Below are positions 60,159 to 64,000 of a stretch of 64,000 nucleotides of DNA, piece by piece; within the stretch, counting starts at the first letter, position 1, and every line of letters starts with the position of its first letter. The stretch comes from Omphiscola glabra (taxonomy: Eukaryota > Mollusca > Gastropoda > Lymnaeidae): positions 3,956,512 to 4,020,511 of the forward strand of contig OZ024809.1 in NCBI GenBank assembly GCA_964017045.1, given 5' to 3'. Under the pieces are notes generated by a model. The model ran no database searches. It was given only the letters and a program-made list of their open reading frames with translations, and was not told the DNA's origin. The position numbers were made by a program, and so were the translations under genes.

Positions 60159-60682
60159 CTGCAGAATGAGCAGATATGGGTCAACACTTGACTTGAGGAC
60201 TATTGAGTCTTGCCTCTTAAATGTATATGAGCCTGTGCTGGCAATTGAATGAATTTAAAGCAGGGTTTGTCAAAGATGGAGCTTAAGATGCAACTAAATA
60301 AGCATCCATAACAATAGTTAAAATGAGCGGCTTTCTTTTTATAAATATTTTGTCCATTGGGCAGTAGAATGTGGATTCCTGCTGACGTGCATTGTTCACT
60401 TTGGAGTTGTATGAGAATAAATTCTGCCTCACTTGAGTACAAGGTAGTGATCTGTAAAAAAAAAAAAAAAAAAAGAAGATAAGAATCAGCTTTTTAAAAA
60501 ATAGCAATCCCTTTTTTTTTTTTATTATCAATGATCTGAGCCTGTAATATGTTACTTGTCAATCTGTATTGTAGTGAACACATAGGCAGTGATCAGTAAA
60601 GGAAAATCACAAAAAAAGCAATAATATTAATTATAAATTTTCTTTCTATAACCACTTTAGCTTTGATTGCATGCCTCTAGGG

Positions 60683-60871
60683 CAGTGATTGTCAACCTTC
60701 CTAATGCCATGACCCTTTAATACAGTTCCTCATGTTGTGATGACCCCCAAACTTAAAATTATTTTCTTTGCTACTTCATAAATATTTGTTTTCCGATTGT
60801 CTTAGGCAACCCCTGTGTGAGAGTCATTTGACCCCGCAAACGGGTAACGACCCACAGGTTGAGAACTGCTG
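60683..60871. mobile_element. SPIN-type non-autonomous hAT element, copy 3
   Basis: 189 bp, ends CAGTGATTGTCAACC and (reverse complement) CAGCAGTTCTCAACC. CCATGACCCTTTAATACAGT and GTAACGACCCACAGGTTGAG are internal. Flanks CTCTAGGG and CTCTAGAG agree at 7 of 8 bases. CpG decay (CGCGAC to CATGAC) suggests the oldest or most methylated copy. Confidence 0.88.
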
Positions 60872-61374
60872 CTCTAGAGTTTAATACACTTTATACCTTT
60901 AAAACCTAAAAGTTCTACTTCTACACCACCAAAAACTAAATTTATATCAGGAGACGAACTGGTCACTCAACACAAAATGAACTGTGAAATCACCTATCCA
61001 CAGACAATGCAGAAAGCATTGTACTCAATATATTACAAACCCTCCACACCACTACCAGTAATCTTGCTGCTTTTATTTCAATGTGTGGTACAAAGTTGCA
61101 GTCCCAAATAACTGCAGTCTGTTGGAGCACACTGCAGAGTGTGCACTCTTCTTTCGGTCATTACTTAAATATATATTTTGCTACTTTGTAGACACAAACA
61201 TATATTGTTTCTTCAAATATTCCTAATACATCAATACAAATTCTAGATGATGAAAGTCTTGCTACAGACTAATTTTAAGGAACAACAAAAAACTACAACA
61301 AGGAAAAAAAATACCCACACAACTCTGCACTTACTATGAAATCAAACTGAAACACTTTGAAATTGATTGGTAAC

Positions 61375-61532
61375 CAGACCTGTTTACCCTCAAACTCTTA
61401 AAATCGTACAATAGCATCACAAAATCGTTAAATACATTATCTTAATAGTAAAAAATAAACATGCAGTATATATAATGTATACATCTCAAAATCGTACATT
61501 GTACGCCAAAATCTTAAGAGTAAACAGGTCTG
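61375..61532. mobile_element. Unclassified MITE, 158 bp
   Basis: Inverted ends CAGACCTGTTTAC on both sides, continuing imperfectly (CTCAAACTCTTAAAATCGTA versus TCTTAAGATTTTGGCGTA). Direct repeat GGTAAC flanks both ends (61369-61374 and 61533-61538), so the target duplication looks like 6 bp rather than the hAT 8 bp. The superfamily is not recognised. Confidence 0.7.
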
Positions 61533-62879
61533 GGTAACTAAAGAAGTAACTTCTGTTTCTGGTCTTTATGGCAGGCCAGCTTTTAAAAAAGAGAAATTGT
61601 AATTTCAATATTGATTCTTGAAATGTTTGTAATAGACCTCTAATGACACTACTGGCTCTGACATGAGGCAATTAATTTTACTCTGAGCTATGGCAAAATA
61701 TTGGATTTCATTGTCTTTATAAGTGGATAATGTGATATCTGCGCAGCAACTTTTTCTGGTTGAAGTCAACCTTACAACAAAAAGAAGTTGGATGGATTCT
61801 AAACAATTTTATTATTTTTTTCTTATATTATTATTTTTGTGGGACTTCTCTGTCAACTACAGTAGCTCCACAAATGCAAAATGTGAGTGTGTGTGTGGAA
61901 AGTGATGGGGGGCGGGGGTATATGGGGGGTATTTGTCATGTATTTGTTATGGCCTATATTTTACATCTATTAAGTTTTGGTGGGGTGGGGGTGAAATTAA
62001 CTAAAACTCACAAACTGTAAATTTGAAACCTATCTGGTAAACTTTTTTAGCAGCACTGAAAGGACCAGTAATTAAACTGGTGATGCATTAAAACATCCCA
62101 ACCATGAATGACAATATTGCTGGAAAAAGTCTTGGAATTATCAAAAAAAAGCACAAAAAATGGGGGTGTAGGTTGGAGGTTTGAGGCTAGGATATGATTT
62201 TGAATAGTTCTGGCATTTTTTAAATTTATTTTAAATAATTATCTTCATGTTTGTAATTCTATCCTCAATAAAAATTAAGGAAATTGATCAGAGGTATAAA
62301 TATTTTCATTTTTTACAACAGTTGTTACTATGATGGCATGTATGGAAAATCTAGATTCTCCATCTTCTGGAGGCTGATATAGATTGTATTGTCTCAAATA
62401 AGTGATAGGCCAACTAATTTACTATCATTTCATTAACTTAAAATTACATTTCTCAGGTGGTTTATGCTAAAAAATAAAATGTACTTCTCATACTTGAACT
62501 CCTTGAACTTGGTTAGTGGACATCTGTCACCACCAATGAACATTAAATGTCATAATACAATAAACTGTGAGTAGCAAACTTAAGTCAAGTTTTCATTTTG
62601 TATAATTATTATATCATATATACATATAATCTAGGCATGGCATAGATAGGGTATAAATATATATAGCCTTCTTGACCATTTGCCTATGCGTATCATTCAT
62701 TATTATTTCAAAACAATAATTTGTTGTATTTTTTAAAATAATTTTATCTTAGGTGACACCACCATACTTATACTTATAAGTTATATATTTTATCATATCA
62801 ATAAATAATAAATGAAAAATGTTATTTGTCAAAATCACAATCAATGTCTCATTAATTAAAATTTAATTTATTCCTGCAC

Positions 62880-63320
62880 TGTAAAAGTGAAAAGTCTATT
62901 CTGTAGTAGTAGTGTATAGGCCTACTATACTATATTATATAGACTATATTCTATACTATTCTATAGTAGTATTAGTAATTATTAGTAGTATTAGTAGCCT
63001 ATAATAATGCCTATGCCTATATAATATATACTGTATACTTTTACACTTACTACCACTACTGAAGTACCTCTTCTGTAATTATTTAATAATACTAATTTAT
63101 TTATTTTTAAAGATCATTTATTCATTATTGAAATTATTGTATATAATCAATATAATCATATAATTATAATATATATATATAATATACTATATATAAATAA
63201 TAATATTTTTTAAAATTATTAATAATTAATATGGATTATATAATTTATAATTTAATAGTATATATTAATATAAATTTTAATTGCCATTCATGCAATATTT
63301 ATATTTGAATTTGAAGGTAG
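62880..63320. repeat. AT-rich low-complexity tract
   Basis: More than 80 percent A+T with repeated TATA, TAGTAGTATTAG and ATAATATA steps and local self-complementarity. No unit length stands out. Confidence 0.7.
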
Positions 63321-64000
63321 GTTAACTCAGTCAGTCACTGAGTCACTGCTTTCATTTAAATTCAAATTACGTTACTGAACAGTTAGATTATAGTGGCATT
63401 AATCAAAGTTACACTATACATACATAAACAACTTACACATTTTTCCTCTCTGTATCACCATACCTCGTCTCAGAAATTAACAAAAATTAGGTCAAATAAC
63501 GTAGTTGTTCAACTATCGACCTGTTACGTTTGCATTAATGATAGACAACTGTTTATTTAGTGACTACTGTCATAGACACTTCCCCGGCAGGGCTGCCACT
63601 CACTTTTTTAAAATTTCCCAAGATTGTGTCAAAATATTTCCCAAGATTTCCCAAGATCATATAAAATATATAAGAGTTTTCTTTAAAAGGGGTTTTTTAT
63701 GTAGTAATTAATGCAATAATAGCTTGAATTAATGACCCTGAAACTCGGGGTACAGTAATTAACTGAAATTTATTTTAAATGACATTTTTAAAAAAATCTT
63801 TATCACATAAAAGAAAACAAAATAATTTTGAAAAAAAAAAATATTAATTTATAATCCAAATTCTCCATACCCACTGGAGTTAGGCTACTAAATTAAATAT
63901 TACATCCAAATTTTCTGGTAAAAATATCATCTACATGTGTTATAGAAGTCCTTTGAAATAAACCTCACAGGGCTAATCAACACAGAAGTCTCTTTACAAC

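Larger units (their letters stand above)
60159..64000 (-). other. tim 5' flank or 5'UTR intron
   Basis: Lies directly upstream of the acceptor of tim coding exon 1, so at least its left part is intron. Contains a SPIN copy (60683-60871), a MITE (61375-61532) and very AT-rich sequence rich in TATA steps at 62880-63320. I could not place the non-coding first exon or a promoter, and saw no CACGTG E-box here. Two A or T runs at 60450-60530 look like ordinary poly(A) slippage. Confidence 0.5.

Noticed and set aside
32296..60048. Overall excess of CACGTG E-boxes in tim intron 1
   Set aside because: About nine sites in 27.7 kb is close to what chance gives for a six-base word; only the local cluster was kept, at low interest.
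93..60158. The gene being TIMEOUT (the replication-fork TIMELESS paralogue) rather than clock TIM
   Set aside because: The LDHSF..W...FF..FA...ELD, YLRDLVQTNH and EEPVAKFY segments follow insect TIM more closely than vertebrate TIMELESS as I know them. A tree is still needed to be sure.

Overview
The window looks like nuclear DNA of an animal, most probably a gastropod mollusc (inference). Protein-coding sequence is cut into short exons with GT-AG borders, introns are long and AT-rich, and tandem minisatellites occur about every kilobase. Non-coding hAT elements of the SPIN type are present; from memory, SPIN has been reported from a pond snail. There are no operons, ribosome-binding sites, bacterial genes or CRISPR arrays.

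One gene fills almost the whole window, on the minus strand: a homologue of the insect-type circadian clock gene timeless (tim). I could join 21 coding exons in consistent reading frame, from the start codon at 60139 to position 93. They give 935 residues, and the C-terminus lies beyond the left edge. The exons follow the order of the Drosophila TIM protein: N-terminal TIMELESS domain (exons 1-7), a serine-rich acidic linker (exons 8-9), then the second helical-repeat block (exons 10-21). A 3' splice site 19 bases before the ATG implies an upstream non-coding exon. The promoter is therefore above 60.2 kb or outside the window.

Layout by tim transcript order: 60.2-64 kb is 5' flank or a 5'UTR intron with a SPIN element, another MITE and AT-rich DNA. 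32.3-60.0 kb is a 27.7-kb first coding intron packed with minisatellites, hAT relics (GTF2IRD2-like and probably ZBED-like), MITEs with target-site duplications, LINE tails and a possible GPCR fragment. 17.7-32.3 kb holds exons 2-12, 5.9-11.1 kb holds exons 13-19, and 0.1-5.9 kb holds exons 20-21 with a decayed 2.7-kb hAT transposon and a LINE fragment between exons 19 and 20.

The most unusual pattern is that at least five minisatellites overlap or abut exon borders of tim (introns after exons 2, 4, 7, 14 and 17). Two of them have copied real exon bases together with the splice site, so several introns carry many apparently intact decoy splice sites. A sixth array starts a few bases inside intron 9. 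A separate 22-bp array in intron 1 repeats the nuclear-receptor half-site TAGGTCA 19 times in strict register.

Family assignments rest on motif recognition from memory. No database search was run.
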